In this document: piece after piece, positions 6,845 to 15,874 of the stretch
How the letters are laid out: the number at the start of each line of letters is the position of its first letter
How positions within the stretch are numbered: position 1 is the stretch's first letter
From: Pseudolabrys sp.
GTDB lineage: Bacteria; Pseudomonadota; Alphaproteobacteria; Rhizobiales; Xanthobacteraceae
Assembly: GCA_029255525.1 (NCBI GenBank)
Contig: JANLJK010000305.1
Location: 1-35,374, forward strand
Length of the DNA: 35,374 bases
Reading direction: 5' to 3'
The notes under the pieces: generated by a model
What the model saw: the letters and a program-made list of their open reading frames with translations, nothing else
What the model was told of the DNA's origin: nothing
The model's database searches: none
Translations under genes and position numbers: made by a program

Positions 6845-8341
6845 TCACTTCATCGTCGGGATGACGAACTCGGCGCCTTCCTTGGTGCCGGTCGGCCAGC
6901 GCGAGGTCACCGTCTTGGTCTTGGTGTAGAAGCGGATCGAGTCCGGGCCGTGCTGGTTCAAGTCGCCGAAGCCCGAACGCTTCCAGCCGCCGAAGGTATG
7001 ATAGGCGAGCGGCACCGGAATGGCGAAGTTCACGCCGACCATGCCGACCTGCACCTTATTGACGAAGTCGCGCGCCGTGTCGCCGTCACGGGTGTAGATG
7101 GCAACGCCGTTGCCGTATTCGTGCTCGGTCGGCAGCCGGATCGCTTCTTCGTAATCCTTGGCGCGCACCACCGAGAGCACGGGGCCGAAGATCTCTTCCT
7201 TGTAGATGGTCATGTCCGGCGTGACGTTGTCGAACAGGCAGCCGCCCATGAAGTAGCCGTTCTCGTAGCCCTGCATCTTGAAGCCGCGGCCGTCGACCAG
7301 CAACTTGGCGCCTTCCTTGACGCCGGTGTCGACATAACCCTTGACGCGATCGAGCGCCTGTTTGGTCACCAGCGGGCCGTAGTCGGCCTTATCGTCGGTC
7401 GAGGGGCCGACCTTGAGGCTTTCGACGCGCGGGATCAGTTTCTTGATGAGCGCGTCGGCGGTCTTCTCGCCGACCGGCACCGCCACCGAGATCGCCATGC
7501 AGCGCTCGCCGGCCGAGCCGTAGCCGGCGCCGATCAGCGCATCGACGGCCTGGTCGAGGTCGGCGTCGGGCATCACGATCATGTGGTTCTTGGCGCCGCC
7601 GAAGCACTGCACGCGCTTACCGTTGGCGCAGCCGGTCGTGTAGATGTATTCGGCGATCGAGGACGAGCCGACGAAGCCGATCGCCATGATGCGCTGATCA
7701 TTGAGGATCGTGTCGACCGCTTCCTTGTCGCCGTTGACGACATTGAACACGCCCTCCGGCAGGCCGGCTTCCAGAAACAGTTCGGCAATGCGCATCGGCA
7801 CCGACGGCGCGCGCTCCGACGGCTTGAGGATGAAGGCATTGCCGCAAGCGAGCGCCGGGGCGCACTTCCACAGCGGGATCATCGCCGGGAAGTTGAACGG
7901 GGTAATGCCGGCGACCACGCCGAGCGGCTGGCGGATCGAATAAAGGTCGGTGCCCGGACCGGCGCTGCCGCTGTATTCGCCCTTCATCAGGTGCGGAATA
8001 CCGCAGGCGAATTCCACGACCTCGAGGCCACGCTGGATGTCGCCCTTGGCGTCGGGGAAGGTCTTACCGTGCTCGGAGGAGAGCAGGCGGGCCAGGCTAT
8101 CGTATTCCTTCTGCACCAGCTCCAGAAATTTGAACATCACGCGGGCGCGGCGCTGCGGGTTGGTCGCGGCCCAGGCCGGCTGCGCCGCCTCGGCGACGGC
8201 GATGGCGTGCTCAACTTCCGAGTGCTTGGCGAGCGCCACCTTGGCCTGCACCTCACCGGTATTCGGGTCGAAGACGTCGCCGAAGCGGCCGGAGACCCCC
8301 TTGACGGTCTTGCCGCCGACGAAATGACCGATTTCACGCAT
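6845..8341 (-). CDS. mmsA: Methylmalonate-semialdehyde dehydrogenase (CoA-acylating)
   Basis: Oxidises methylmalonate or malonate semialdehyde to propionyl- or acetyl-CoA with NAD and CoA, in valine and myo-inositol breakdown. The 498-aa protein is full length for the family. It shows ITPFNFPAMIPLW (about 146-158), the NAD-fold GFVGSSSIAEYIY (222-234), GGAKNHMIVMPDADL and the catalytic Cys281 in GSAGERCMAI. The start is ATG 8341 (MREIGHFVGG), 9 nt after GGAG in the correct orientation; the upstream ATG in the ORF track lies within that ribosome binding site. No other valine or inositol genes are adjacent. Confidence 0.94.
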   Translation of the reverse strand: MREIGHFVGGKTVKGVSGRFGDVFDPNTGEVQAKVALAKHSEVEHAIAVAEAAQPAWAATNPQRRARVMFKFLELVQKEYDSLARLLSSEHGKTFPDAKGDIQRGLEVVEFACGIPHLMKGEYSGSAGPGTDLYSIRQPLGVVAGITPFNFPAMIPLWKCAPALACGNAFILKPSERAPSVPMRIAELFLEAGLPEGVFNVVNGDKEAVDTILNDQRIMAIGFVGSSSIAEYIYTTGCANGKRVQCFGGAKNHMIVMPDADLDQAVDALIGAGYGSAGERCMAISVAVPVGEKTADALIKKLIPRVESLKVGPSTDDKADYGPLVTKQALDRVKGYVDTGVKEGAKLLVDGRGFKMQGYENGYFMGGCLFDNVTPDMTIYKEEIFGPVLSVVRAKDYEEAIRLPTEHEYGNGVAIYTRDGDTARDFVNKVQVGMVGVNFAIPVPLAYHTFGGWKRSGFGDLNQHGPDSIRFYTKTKTVTSRWPTGTKEGAEFVIPTMK

Positions 8342-8592
8342 GGGTCTCAACTCCTTCAATTCGACTGGATAAAGCCAGTTTGGGATTTTCAGGTCCTGCC
8401 CTGAGGGGGCATGGATTCCGGGGTCTTTTTGCAGAATTTTGCCGTCAGGTCACGGGGTTGTGGGGCCGCAGGGGGCGAATTTCTTTCACCGTAAGTTAGC
8501 CTTTACCCCCCCTTAAGCGGCCACAGTCTAGGGTCGCCCGTGCCGTCGGCTTTGACGCCGCGCAAAGGCTTGGCGTCCGAGTGGGGTAAGTT

Positions 8593-9378
8593 ATGGATAT
8601 CGCGACAAGTCTAGGATACGTGCTGGGCCTTCTCGTCCTCGCCATCGTCATTCTGATGGGTGGCGACCTCAGCATGTTCATCAACGACCATGCCGCGATT
8701 CTGATTTTCGGCGGTTGCCTCGCGTCGACGCTGATCCGCTTTCCGTTCGCCGCCATCGTTCACGGTATGCCGCTCGGCGCGAAATTCGCTTTCACCATGC
8801 GCCGCATGAGCCAGCGCGAGCTCGTCGACGAACTCGCCGGTCTCGCCGAGATCGCCCGCAAGCAGGGCCCGATCGGCCTGGAAAAGGTCGAGATCGACGA
8901 TCCCTTCCTGGCCAAGGGCGTGCGCTTCGTGGCCGACGGCTACGACACCGAATTCATCCGCGATAATCTCGAGCGCGACCGCGACAACTTCCTGACCCAT
9001 CTCGACGAAGGGCAGAAGATCTATCGCTCCATCGGCGACTGCGCCCCGGCCTTCGGCATGATCGGCACGCTGATCGGCATGGTGCAGATGTTTGCCAACA
9101 TGACCGATCCGTCCAAGCTCGGCCCCTTCATGGCGGGTGCCCTGCTGGCGACATTCTACGGCGCGACCGTCGCCAACCTGTTCTGCCTGCCACTGGCCGA
9201 CAAGCTTCACGTCAAGCTGCTCGATGAGGAAATCAACCGCACCCTCATCATCGACGGCATTCTGATGATCCGCGAAGCCAAGAGTCCGACGCTGGTGCGT
9301 GAGATGTTGCTGGCCTATTTGCCGGAGAAGCATCGTCACTCCGAAGACGAGAAAGAGGTCGAGGCGGTCGCGGCGTAA
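8593..9378 (+). CDS. motA: MotA/PomA-type stator subunit
   Basis: A 261-aa inner membrane protein of the MotA/TolQ/ExbB family, closest in length and motifs to the short PomA/MotP-type stators. Membrane segments are seen near residues 6-24 and 32-50 and as the pair AFGMIGTLIGMVQMFANM and MAGALLATFYGATVANLFCLPLADKL, with the conserved prolines before and within them. The large cytoplasmic loop is charged (MRRMSQRELVDELAGLAEIARKQG). With MotB it forms the ion channel that drives flagellar rotation. No other flagellar gene is in the window, so which motor it powers is unknown. A 15-codon reading frame and the motB start follow closely. Confidence 0.88.
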   Translation: MDIATSLGYVLGLLVLAIVILMGGDLSMFINDHAAILIFGGCLASTLIRFPFAAIVHGMPLGAKFAFTMRRMSQRELVDELAGLAEIARKQGPIGLEKVEIDDPFLAKGVRFVADGYDTEFIRDNLERDRDNFLTHLDEGQKIYRSIGDCAPAFGMIGTLIGMVQMFANMTDPSKLGPFMAGALLATFYGATVANLFCLPLADKLHVKLLDEEINRTLIIDGILMIREAKSPTLVREMLLAYLPEKHRHSEDEKEVEAVAA

Positions 9379-9400
9379 GGGGCGGCCTTCGGCGGTTCCC

Positions 9401-9448
9401 ATGATCGACGCAATCAAATCGAACCGGCTGAAGGAGCTTGGCGCCTAA
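9401..9448 (+). CDS. Possible 15-codon coupling ORF before motB
   Basis: ATG at 9401 opens a 15-codon frame (MIDAIKSNRLKELGA) whose TAA overlaps the motB ATG as TAATG. The AAGGAG that serves motB lies inside it. It has no good ribosome binding site of its own and may be chance; if translated it would couple motB translation to upstream ribosomes. Confidence 0.25.
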   Translation: MIDAIKSNRLKELGA

Positions 9449-10275
9449 TGGCGAAGAAGAATCGCGGCGGACACGCAGGTGGTCACGGTTGGTTCGTGAC
9501 CTTTGCCGACCTGATGGCGCTGCTGGTCGCCTTCTTCGTCATGCTCGTCGCCTATTCGACGCAGGACCAGGCCAAGCTGCAGACGGTCGCCGGCTCGATG
9601 CGCGACGCCTTCGGCGTGCAGGACAAGGTCCGCTATTCCGGCATCATCGAAGTGCTCGGCCTGCCGACCCGTCCCAAGCTCAAGAATGCCGCGCATATCG
9701 ATCCGTCGGAGGCCTCGGCGACGCCGTCGCCCGACGAGCATGATCGCCAGCGTACTTATGGCGCGCGCTTCAAGGAGGATCGCAAGTTCGCGCTCGCGTC
9801 TGCCTCGCTACGCCAAGCGCTGCAGGAGATGCCGGAAATGACCGAGATCTCCAAGCACATCATGATGGAGGAGACCAAGCAGGGGCTGAACATCGAGATC
9901 GTCGACCAGGACGGCCGCTCGATGTTCCCCGACGGTCTGAAGGAACCTTACGAGCGGACCCGCAAGATCATCCGGAAGATCGCGCCGGCATTGAAGGCGA
10001 TGCCGTACCGGATCTCGATCGTCGGCCATACCGCCAGCAGCAATATTCCGTCGAAGCCCGGCTACGGGCCGTGGGAACTGTCGGCCGATCGCGCCAATGC
10101 CGTGCGCGAAATCCTGGCGGCGGAGGGGGTTCCGAACAACAACTTCTTGATGGTCGCCGGCAAGGCCGACAATGACCCTCTTTTCCCGGACAATCCGTCG
10201 ATGTCCCCGAACCGCCGGGTGACGATCACGTTGATGCGGGAAGAACCGCCGATTCCGGCCGACCTGACCCCCTGA
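9448..10275 (+). CDS. motB: MotB-type stator subunit with OmpA-like domain
   Basis: A 275-aa protein that anchors the stator to peptidoglycan and carries the ion-binding Asp. A short Lys/Gly/His-rich N-terminus leads to one membrane helix (WFVTFADLMALLVAFFVMLVAYS, residues 15-37) with the essential D21. A periplasmic linker (about 40-140) is followed by an OmpA/MotB domain (about 150-265) with VGHTASSNIP, ELSADRANAVREIL and NRRVTITLMRE. The start at 9448 has AAGGAG 10 nt upstream. It is 69 bp downstream of motA and clearly partnered with it. Whether H+ or Na+ is used cannot be decided here. Confidence 0.9.
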   Translation: MAKKNRGGHAGGHGWFVTFADLMALLVAFFVMLVAYSTQDQAKLQTVAGSMRDAFGVQDKVRYSGIIEVLGLPTRPKLKNAAHIDPSEASATPSPDEHDRQRTYGARFKEDRKFALASASLRQALQEMPEMTEISKHIMMEETKQGLNIEIVDQDGRSMFPDGLKEPYERTRKIIRKIAPALKAMPYRISIVGHTASSNIPSKPGYGPWELSADRANAVREILAAEGVPNNNFLMVAGKADNDPLFPDNPSMSPNRRVTITLMREEPPIPADLTP

Positions 10276-10360
10276 CACCGCCGAGCGGCCGTTACGCACA
10301 GTTTGCCCCCGGTCAATAGGTCTTGGGGCAGGGCCCGGTATTCTGTTTTTGGCGAGGGTG

Positions 10361-10373
10361 CTATAAGCCCGCC
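10361..10373 (+). promoter_or_regulatory. CTATAAGCCCGCC element upstream of first kup
   Basis: This 13-mer recurs exactly 12454-12466, upstream of the second kup gene. It contains a good -10-like TATAAG and lies 33 bp before the start codon. No convincing -35 is seen at 16-18 bp. It is probably the core promoter kept after gene duplication. Confidence 0.4.
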
Positions 10374-10406
10374 TCTTCGGCCCTTTGGTGGACGCAAAAA
10401 CAGCGA

Positions 10407-12326
10407 ATGAGCCATGGTGTGAACGAGCGGGCCTCTCCGGCCGAGATCGGCGCAGGAACCGGGCACGAAGCGCCCTCAAGCTTCGTCGCGCTCGCCTTGG
10501 GCAGCGTCGGCGTCGTCTACGGCGATATCGGCACCAGCCCGCTTTACGCCTTCCGCGAAGCCGCCATGGCCGCGAGCAGCCATCAGGCGGTCAGCCGCGA
10601 GATCGTGCTCGGCGTGCTGTCGCTGATCCTGTGGGCGCTGATCGTCACGGTCACGCTCAAATACGTGCTGGTGCTGCTGCGCGCCGACAACAACGGGGAA
10701 GGCGGCACGCTCTCGCTCACGGCGCTGGCGACCCGCGCGCTCGGCCGCCGCACCGCCTTCGTGTTCATCGTCGGCGTCATCGGCGCCGCGATGTTTCTCG
10801 GCGACTCGGTCATCACGCCGGCGATTTCGGTGCTGTCCGCGGTCGAAGGCCTGAAGCTCGCGAGCCCGCATTTCGGCGACTATGTCGCGCCGCTCACCGT
10901 CGTCATCCTGGTCGCCTTGTTCGCCGCGCAGAGCCGCGGCACGGCCAAGGTGGCCGCGCTGTTCGGGCCGGTGATGGTGGTCTGGTTCGTCGCCATCGCC
11001 ATCGCGGGCGCGCTTCATATCCTTGACGATCCGCATGTGCTCGCCGCAATCAATCCACTCTACGCCATTTTGTTCATGATCGATCATGGCACCATCGGTC
11101 TGGTGACCTTGGGCGCCGTGTTCCTGTGCGTCACCGGCGGCGAGGCGCTCTACGCCGACCTCGGCCATTTCGGCCGCAAGCCGATCCAGACGGCGTGGCT
11201 CTGCCTCGTGCTGCCGGCGCTGGTGATCAATTATTTCGGGCAGGGCGCCAAAGTGCTGGCCGATCCGGCCGCGATCGAGAATCCGTTCTATCGTCTGGTG
11301 CCGGAAGGCTTCCTCTTGCCGATGGTCGTGCTGGCGACGGCGGCGACCGTGATCGCCAGCCAAGCCGTCATCACCGGCGCCTATTCGCTGGTGCATCAGG
11401 CGATTCAGCTCGGTCTGCTACCGCGCTTGACGATCCTGCACACGTCGGCCTCGCATGTCGGCCAGATCTATATTCCGCGCGTGACGGTATCGCTACTGAT
11501 CGGCGTCCTGCTGCTCGTCGGCCTCTTCCGCACGTCGAGCGCGCTCGCTTCGGCCTATGGCATCGCCGTTGCCACCACCATGGTGGTGGACGGCATTCTC
11601 GCTTTCGTCGTGATCTGGAAGCTGTGGCAATGGCCGCTCTGGAAGGCCTCGCTCTTGGTCGTGCCGCTCCTCATCGTCGACGCAACTTTCTTCTCGGCCA
11701 ACTTTCTGAAGTTGTTCGAGGGCGCCTGGGCACCACTCTTGTTCGGCGCCACGATGGTGCTGATCATTCTGACGTGGCGGCGCGGCAGTGGCATCCTCAT
11801 CAGCAAGACGCGGCGCACGGAAGTGCCGCTCGACACTTTGTTCCGCAGTCTCGAGAAGAAGCCGCCTCACATTGTGCCCGGCACCGCGGTGTTCCTGACC
11901 AGCGATCCTGAGTTCGCGCCGACAGCGCTGTTGCACAATCTCAAGCACAACAAGGTGCTGCACGAGAGCAATGTCATCCTCACGGTGGTGACCGCCGACA
12001 CGCCGCGCGTGCCGGAGGAAGACCGCGTGCGCATCGCGCCCTTGTCCAAGCACTTCTCGCGCGTGTCGCTGAAGTTCGGCTACATGGAGCAGCCGAACGT
12101 GCCCAAGGCGCTGGCCATCGCGCGCAAGCACGGCTGGCAGTTCGACATCATGTCGACGTCATTCTTCCTGTCGCGCCGCGCGCTCAAGCCTTCGCCGCAA
12201 TCCGGCATGCCGGGTTGGCAGGATCACCTGTTCATCTGGCTGGCGCGCTCGGCCAGCGACGCCACCGACTTCTTCCAAATCCCGACCGGACGGGTGGTGG
12301 AGGTTGGGACCCAGGTTACCGTCTAG
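10407..12326 (+). CDS. kup: Kup-type low-affinity potassium uptake protein (first copy)
   Basis: A 639-aa KUP/HAK/KT transporter that takes up K+ with protons across the inner membrane. The family start [22 protein letters not shown] is present near residue 35, followed by about 12 membrane helices (with [33 protein letters not shown] and [15 protein letters not shown]) and a soluble C-terminal part ending [13 protein letters not shown] set the start at ATG 10407 (MSHGVNERA); the ORF-track start at 10323 would add 28 residues and place the promoter element inside the gene. It is the tandem paralogue of the next gene. The two share most residues along their length, and this copy differs mainly in its N-terminus and in surface loops. 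Confidence 0.92.
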   Translation: MSHGVNERASPAEIGAGTGHEAPSSFVALALGSVGVVYGDIGTSPLYAFREAAMAASSHQAVSREIVLGVLSLILWALIVTVTLKYVLVLLRADNNGEGGTLSLTALATRALGRRTAFVFIVGVIGAAMFLGDSVITPAISVLSAVEGLKLASPHFGDYVAPLTVVILVALFAAQSRGTAKVAALFGPVMVVWFVAIAIAGALHILDDPHVLAAINPLYAILFMIDHGTIGLVTLGAVFLCVTGGEALYADLGHFGRKPIQTAWLCLVLPALVINYFGQGAKVLADPAAIENPFYRLVPEGFLLPMVVLATAATVIASQAVITGAYSLVHQAIQLGLLPRLTILHTSASHVGQIYIPRVTVSLLIGVLLLVGLFRTSSALASAYGIAVATTMVVDGILAFVVIWKLWQWPLWKASLLVVPLLIVDATFFSANFLKLFEGAWAPLLFGATMVLIILTWRRGSGILISKTRRTEVPLDTLFRSLEKKPPHIVPGTAVFLTSDPEFAPTALLHNLKHNKVLHESNVILTVVTADTPRVPEEDRVRIAPLSKHFSRVSLKFGYMEQPNVPKALAIARKHGWQFDIMSTSFFLSRRALKPSPQSGMPGWQDHLFIWLARSASDATDFFQIPTGRVVEVGTQVTV

Positions 12327-12453
12327 GTCGGTCGTGGCCATCGTTTCGGTCTATAAGTAACTGTAAAATATAGATAAAATACAGAGTTTCGGCGTCTTGA
12401 TCTGCCTCATGATGAGGGCGCTGGGGGCGGCTATGCAGGAGCCCGGCACAGGT

Positions 12454-12466
12454 CTATAAGCCCGCC
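12454..12466 (+). promoter_or_regulatory. CTATAAGCCCGCC element upstream of second kup
   Basis: Exact copy of the element before the first kup, 42 bp before this start codon. A further CTATAAG occurs at 12351-12357, next to an AT-rich stretch (about 12358-12390) that stands out from the surrounding GC-rich sequence and could hold another promoter. The gap therefore has at least two -10-like candidates. Confidence 0.4.
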
Positions 12467-12508
12467 GGCTTATTATCTCGCGCTGCAACAAGCGAAACCA
12501 AATCCTCC

Positions 12509-14422
12509 ATGGCCTCAGTCTCAGCCGACCCTGCCGTCGCGCCCGACGGCTCTGAACACGGCCGCAAGCACAGCTTCTGGGCGTTGACCATCGGCAGCAT
12601 CGGTGTCGTCTACGGCGACATCGGCACCAGCCCGCTTTATGCCCTGCGCGAGTCCGTGCTGGCGGCGACGAGCGGCGGCGGCCTGGCCAACGAGCCGGTC
12701 GTGCTCGGCCTTCTGTCGCTGATCATCTGGGCGCTGTTCGTCGTCGTCACCGCCAAATACGTGATCATCCTGCTGCGCGCCGATAATAATGGTGAAGGCG
12801 GCACGCTGGCGCTGATGGCGCTCGCCTCGCGCGCGCTCGGCCGCAGCAGCGGCCTCGTCATTTTGCTCGGCGTCATCAGCGGCGCCTTGTTCTATGGCGA
12901 CGCCATCATCACGCCGGCGTTGTCGGTGTTGTCGGCGGTCGAAGGTCTCAAGGTCGTGACGCCGCATTTCGATGCTTACGTGGTGCCGATCACGGTGGTG
13001 ATCCTGGTCGCGCTGTTCGCGGTGCAGTCGCGTGGCACCGCCAAGGTCGCGGCCTTCTTCGGACCGCTCACGGTGGTGTGGTTCATCGCGCTGGCCGTCG
13101 GCGGGCTTTGGCATATCGGACAAAATCCGCAAGTACTCTACGCCTTCAATCCCTGGTACGGCATCAACTTCCTCATCCACCACGGCATCATCGCGTTTTA
13201 TACGCTTGGCGCAGTGTTCCTCTGCGTCACCGGTTGTGAGGCGCTCTACGCCGATCTCGGCCATTTCGGCCGCGGCCCAATCCGCTTCGCCTGGCTCACT
13301 TTGGTGCTGCCGGCGTTGCTCTTGAATTATCTCGGGCAGGGCGCGCTGGTGCTTGCCAATCCGAAGGCGATCGAGAATCCGTTCTTCCTGTTGTTCCCCG
13401 ACTGGGCGCTGCTGCCGATGGTGCTGCTCGCCACCGCGGCGACTGTGATCGCCAGCCAAGCAGTGATTACCGGCGCTTATTCGCTCACCCGCCAGGCAAT
13501 CCAGCTCGGACTCCTGCCGCGCTTCGAGATCCGCCACACGTCGGAGGCTCTCGCCGGGCAGATCTTCATGCCGCGCGTCAACTCGCTGCTGCTGGTCGGC
13601 GTGCTGCTGCTGGTCGCCTTGTTCCGCTCGTCGAGTGCGCTCGCTTCGGCCTATGGCATCGCCGTCACCGGCACCATGGTCGTCACCGCGATGATGGCCT
13701 TCGTCGTCATCTGGAAAGTGTGGCGTTGGCCGGTGGTGGCGGCGGCGGCGCTGATCGCGCCGTTCCTGTTCATTGATCTCACCTTCCTCACCGCCAATCT
13801 CTTGAAGATCTTCGAGGGCGGCTGGATGCCGCTGGTGCTCGGCGCGATCGTCATGGTGGTGATGTACACATGGCGGCGCGGCAGCCGGTTGCTGTTCGAT
13901 AAGACCCGCAAGCTCGAAATTCCGCTTGAGGGCCTGGTCGCCGGTCTGGAGAAGAAGCCGCCGCAACGCGTGCCGGGCACGGCGGTGTTCCTCACGAGCG
14001 ATCCGCAGTCGGCGCCGACGGCGTTGATGCACAGTCTCAAGCACTACAAGGTGCTGCACGAGAAGAACGTCATCCTGACGATCGAGACGGCCGACACGCC
14101 GCGCATCAATCCGGCCGAACGTGTGCGCATCGAGCCGGTCGGCGAGACCTTCTCCCGTGTCGTATTGCGCTTCGGCTTCATGGAGACGCCGAACGTGCCG
14201 AAGGCCCTGGCGGTTGCCCGCAAGCTCGGCTGGCAGTTCGACATCATGTCGACGTCGTTCTTTCTGTCGCGGCGCGCGCTCAAGCCGGCGGCCAAGTCCG
14301 ACATGCCGCGCTGGCAGGACCGGCTGTTCATCGGGCTCACACGCTCCGCCAATGACGCCACGGACTACTTCCAGATCCCGACGGGGCGGGTGGTCGAGGT
14401 CGGCACGCAGGTGACGATCTAG
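12509..14422 (+). CDS. kup: Kup-type low-affinity potassium uptake protein (second copy)
   Basis: A 637-aa inner membrane K+ transporter, full length. It has [21 protein letters not shown] (about 28-48), [53 protein letters not shown] and the C-terminal [12 protein letters not shown]. It is a close paralogue of the upstream kup, collinear throughout. The 182-bp gap and the copied promoter element suggest independent transcription rather than one message. A rhizobial palindromic repeat begins 4 bp after the stop and may help end the transcript. Two copies may differ in affinity or pH range, as in other rhizobia with several kup genes, but that is inference. Confidence 0.92.
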   Translation: MASVSADPAVAPDGSEHGRKHSFWALTIGSIGVVYGDIGTSPLYALRESVLAATSGGGLANEPVVLGLLSLIIWALFVVVTAKYVIILLRADNNGEGGTLALMALASRALGRSSGLVILLGVISGALFYGDAIITPALSVLSAVEGLKVVTPHFDAYVVPITVVILVALFAVQSRGTAKVAAFFGPLTVVWFIALAVGGLWHIGQNPQVLYAFNPWYGINFLIHHGIIAFYTLGAVFLCVTGCEALYADLGHFGRGPIRFAWLTLVLPALLLNYLGQGALVLANPKAIENPFFLLFPDWALLPMVLLATAATVIASQAVITGAYSLTRQAIQLGLLPRFEIRHTSEALAGQIFMPRVNSLLLVGVLLLVALFRSSSALASAYGIAVTGTMVVTAMMAFVVIWKVWRWPVVAAAALIAPFLFIDLTFLTANLLKIFEGGWMPLVLGAIVMVVMYTWRRGSRLLFDKTRKLEIPLEGLVAGLEKKPPQRVPGTAVFLTSDPQSAPTALMHSLKHYKVLHEKNVILTIETADTPRINPAERVRIEPVGETFSRVVLRFGFMETPNVPKALAVARKLGWQFDIMSTSFFLSRRALKPAAKSDMPRWQDRLFIGLTRSANDATDYFQIPTGRVVEVGTQVTI

Positions 14423-14426
14423 TATT

Positions 14427-14568
14427 CGTCATTCCGGGACGGCCCCAACAGGTTCGCGCGAAGCGCGGCCCGATGGCCGGCTCCGGGCCGGCCCCGGAAT
14501 CCAGAAATATTCATGGCGTTCGTGTCTGGATTCCGGGTTCGCGCGCTTCGCGGCGCCCCGGAATGACG
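14427..14568. repeat. Rhizobial intergenic palindrome (CGTCATTCCGGG family)
   Basis: A 142-bp imperfect inverted repeat. The outer arms are CGTCATTCCGGG (14427-14438) and CCCGGAATGACG (14557-14568); an inner pair is CCCGGAATCCAGA (14494-14506) and TCTGGATTCCGGG (14525-14537). GC-rich arms of the form TTCGCGCGAAGCGCG lie between. Elements with these arms are scattered in Bradyrhizobium-like genomes between genes. The central loop is AT-rich (AATATTCATGG). Confidence 0.75.
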
Positions 14569-14638
14569 CCGGCAAAAGATTGGTGCGAGACCGGCCGATT
14601 CCGGCTAAAACGGCGCCGAATTAAAGGAGTTGCCGTCC

Positions 14639-14980
14639 ATGGCTGACGAAATGGCCCGTGCCAACGAAGTGACCAATCTGACGCCGGCCGAGGTGGCTGC
14701 CGGGGTAAGCGCCGGCCGAATTCTTCTGATCGACGTGCGCGAGCTCAACGAAACCAGCGCCGAGAGCTATCCCGACGCGGTGGTGGTGCCGCTCTCGGCC
14801 TTCGATCCCGGCGCCATTCCCGATCCGCAGGGCAAGCAGGTGGTTTTCGCCTGCCGCTCCGGCCGCCGTTCGGTCACCGCCTCGCTCGCCGCACAGGACG
14901 CCGGCTATCCCTATAAGGCGCACCTTGCCGGTGGCATCATCGGCTGGAAGGCGGCGGGCTTGCCGACGCGGACGGGCTGA
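14639..14980 (+). CDS. Single-domain rhodanese
   Basis: A 113-aa sulfurtransferase-like protein, GlpE-sized. The fold starts with LTPAEVAAGVSAGRILLIDVRE, and the active loop is FACRSGRRS with Cys72 as the persulfide residue. The ending GGIIGWKAAGLP is typical. The start is ATG 14639, 9 nt after AAAGGAG; the TTG at 14630 used by the ORF track overlaps that site. The gene abuts the convergent outer-membrane protein gene with no gap. The sulfur donor and acceptor are not apparent. Confidence 0.88.
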   Translation: MADEMARANEVTNLTPAEVAAGVSAGRILLIDVRELNETSAESYPDAVVVPLSAFDPGAIPDPQGKQVVFACRSGRRSVTASLAAQDAGYPYKAHLAGGIIGWKAAGLPTRTG

Positions 14981-15703
14981 TCAAGGCCAAGCGAACCGGT
15001 AATTGAGCCCCAGCTTCACGAGATGGGTGCTCAATTTGACATTGGCCGGGGTGGCGGTGAGGCCACCGCCGGTGGTCAGGTTTTCCTCGATCGATTTGAA
15101 CTGCAGGTAATTATATTCGACCTTCGCCGACCAATTGTCCCAGAAGGCGTATTCCAGACCGCCACCAACCATCCAGCCGGTACGGTTGAAAGTGCCATTG
15201 GCGTAGCCGCCGAGACCGTCGGTGACATCCCACTTGTCGCGCGTCCAAGCGGCGCCACCTTTGCCGTAGATCAGCAGGCGGTCGATGGCGTAACCCAGCC
15301 GCACTGCGGCAGTGGCGAAAAAGTCGTTCTTGAGTTTGGCTTCGCCGGCGCCGACGCCGAATATATCGGGCTCGGAATAGCCGACGTTGGCCCAGGAATA
15401 GTCGCCCTCGACGCCGATAACGAATGCGTTGATCTGATAATTGTAGCCAACGGTGACGCCGCCGAGCCAGCCTTTGGCCTTTGCCGGCTCGCCGCCGGCC
15501 GGATCGTCGCCGCTGAAATTGCTCCAGCCGTAGCCGGCGTGGCCGCCGACATAGAAACCGGTCCAGCTATAGACGGGTGCGGGGGCCAGAAGTGGCGGCG
15601 CCTTGTAGACGGGGCGTCGCAAGTCCGCAGCGACAGAGGCTGAACACATCGACAAGAACGCTACAAACGCAACCGATAGCCACACTGCTGCGGATCGGCG
15701 CAT
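14981..15703 (-). CDS. Omp25/RopB-like outer membrane beta-barrel protein
   Basis: A 240-aa outer membrane protein. A signal peptide (MRRSAAVWLSVAFVAFLSMC..., cleavage near residue 26 after SVAA) is followed by a Pro-rich stretch (YKAPPLLAPAPVYSW) that is characteristic of the family. The barrel begins WTGFYVGGHAGYGWS, alternates aromatic and charged strands, and ends LVKLGLNYRFAWP. Rhizobia carry many such paralogues; they are abundant surface proteins of partly structural role. The gene is divergent from the following potF-like gene, with a 171-bp gap. It is convergent with the rhodanese gene. Confidence 0.88.
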   Translation of the reverse strand: MRRSAAVWLSVAFVAFLSMCSASVAADLRRPVYKAPPLLAPAPVYSWTGFYVGGHAGYGWSNFSGDDPAGGEPAKAKGWLGGVTVGYNYQINAFVIGVEGDYSWANVGYSEPDIFGVGAGEAKLKNDFFATAAVRLGYAIDRLLIYGKGGAAWTRDKWDVTDGLGGYANGTFNRTGWMVGGGLEYAFWDNWSAKVEYNYLQFKSIEENLTTGGGLTATPANVKLSTHLVKLGLNYRFAWP

Positions 15704-15874
15704 GTTGTGCCCTCAGTTTGACGTCGGTCTCTAGCTCCTGCTCCAACCACGCGCTGTGTATCTGATTCCTGCAACCCGGCGATAGCCCAGATGCGGTGCC
15801 CCGCTTTTATCGGCGACGGCAGTTTCGCTAGACTAGCGGCGGGTTCCATCGCCGAGTCGGGCATGAGGTTGTCG

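Noticed and set aside
6521-8404. 627-aa plus-strand ORF opposite mmsA
   Set aside because: Runs antisense through mmsA and the lipoprotein gene; no family motifs.
12521-14059. 512-aa minus-strand ORF opposite second kup
   Set aside because: Antisense shadow; a similar shadow lies opposite the first kup, as expected from their sequence similarity.
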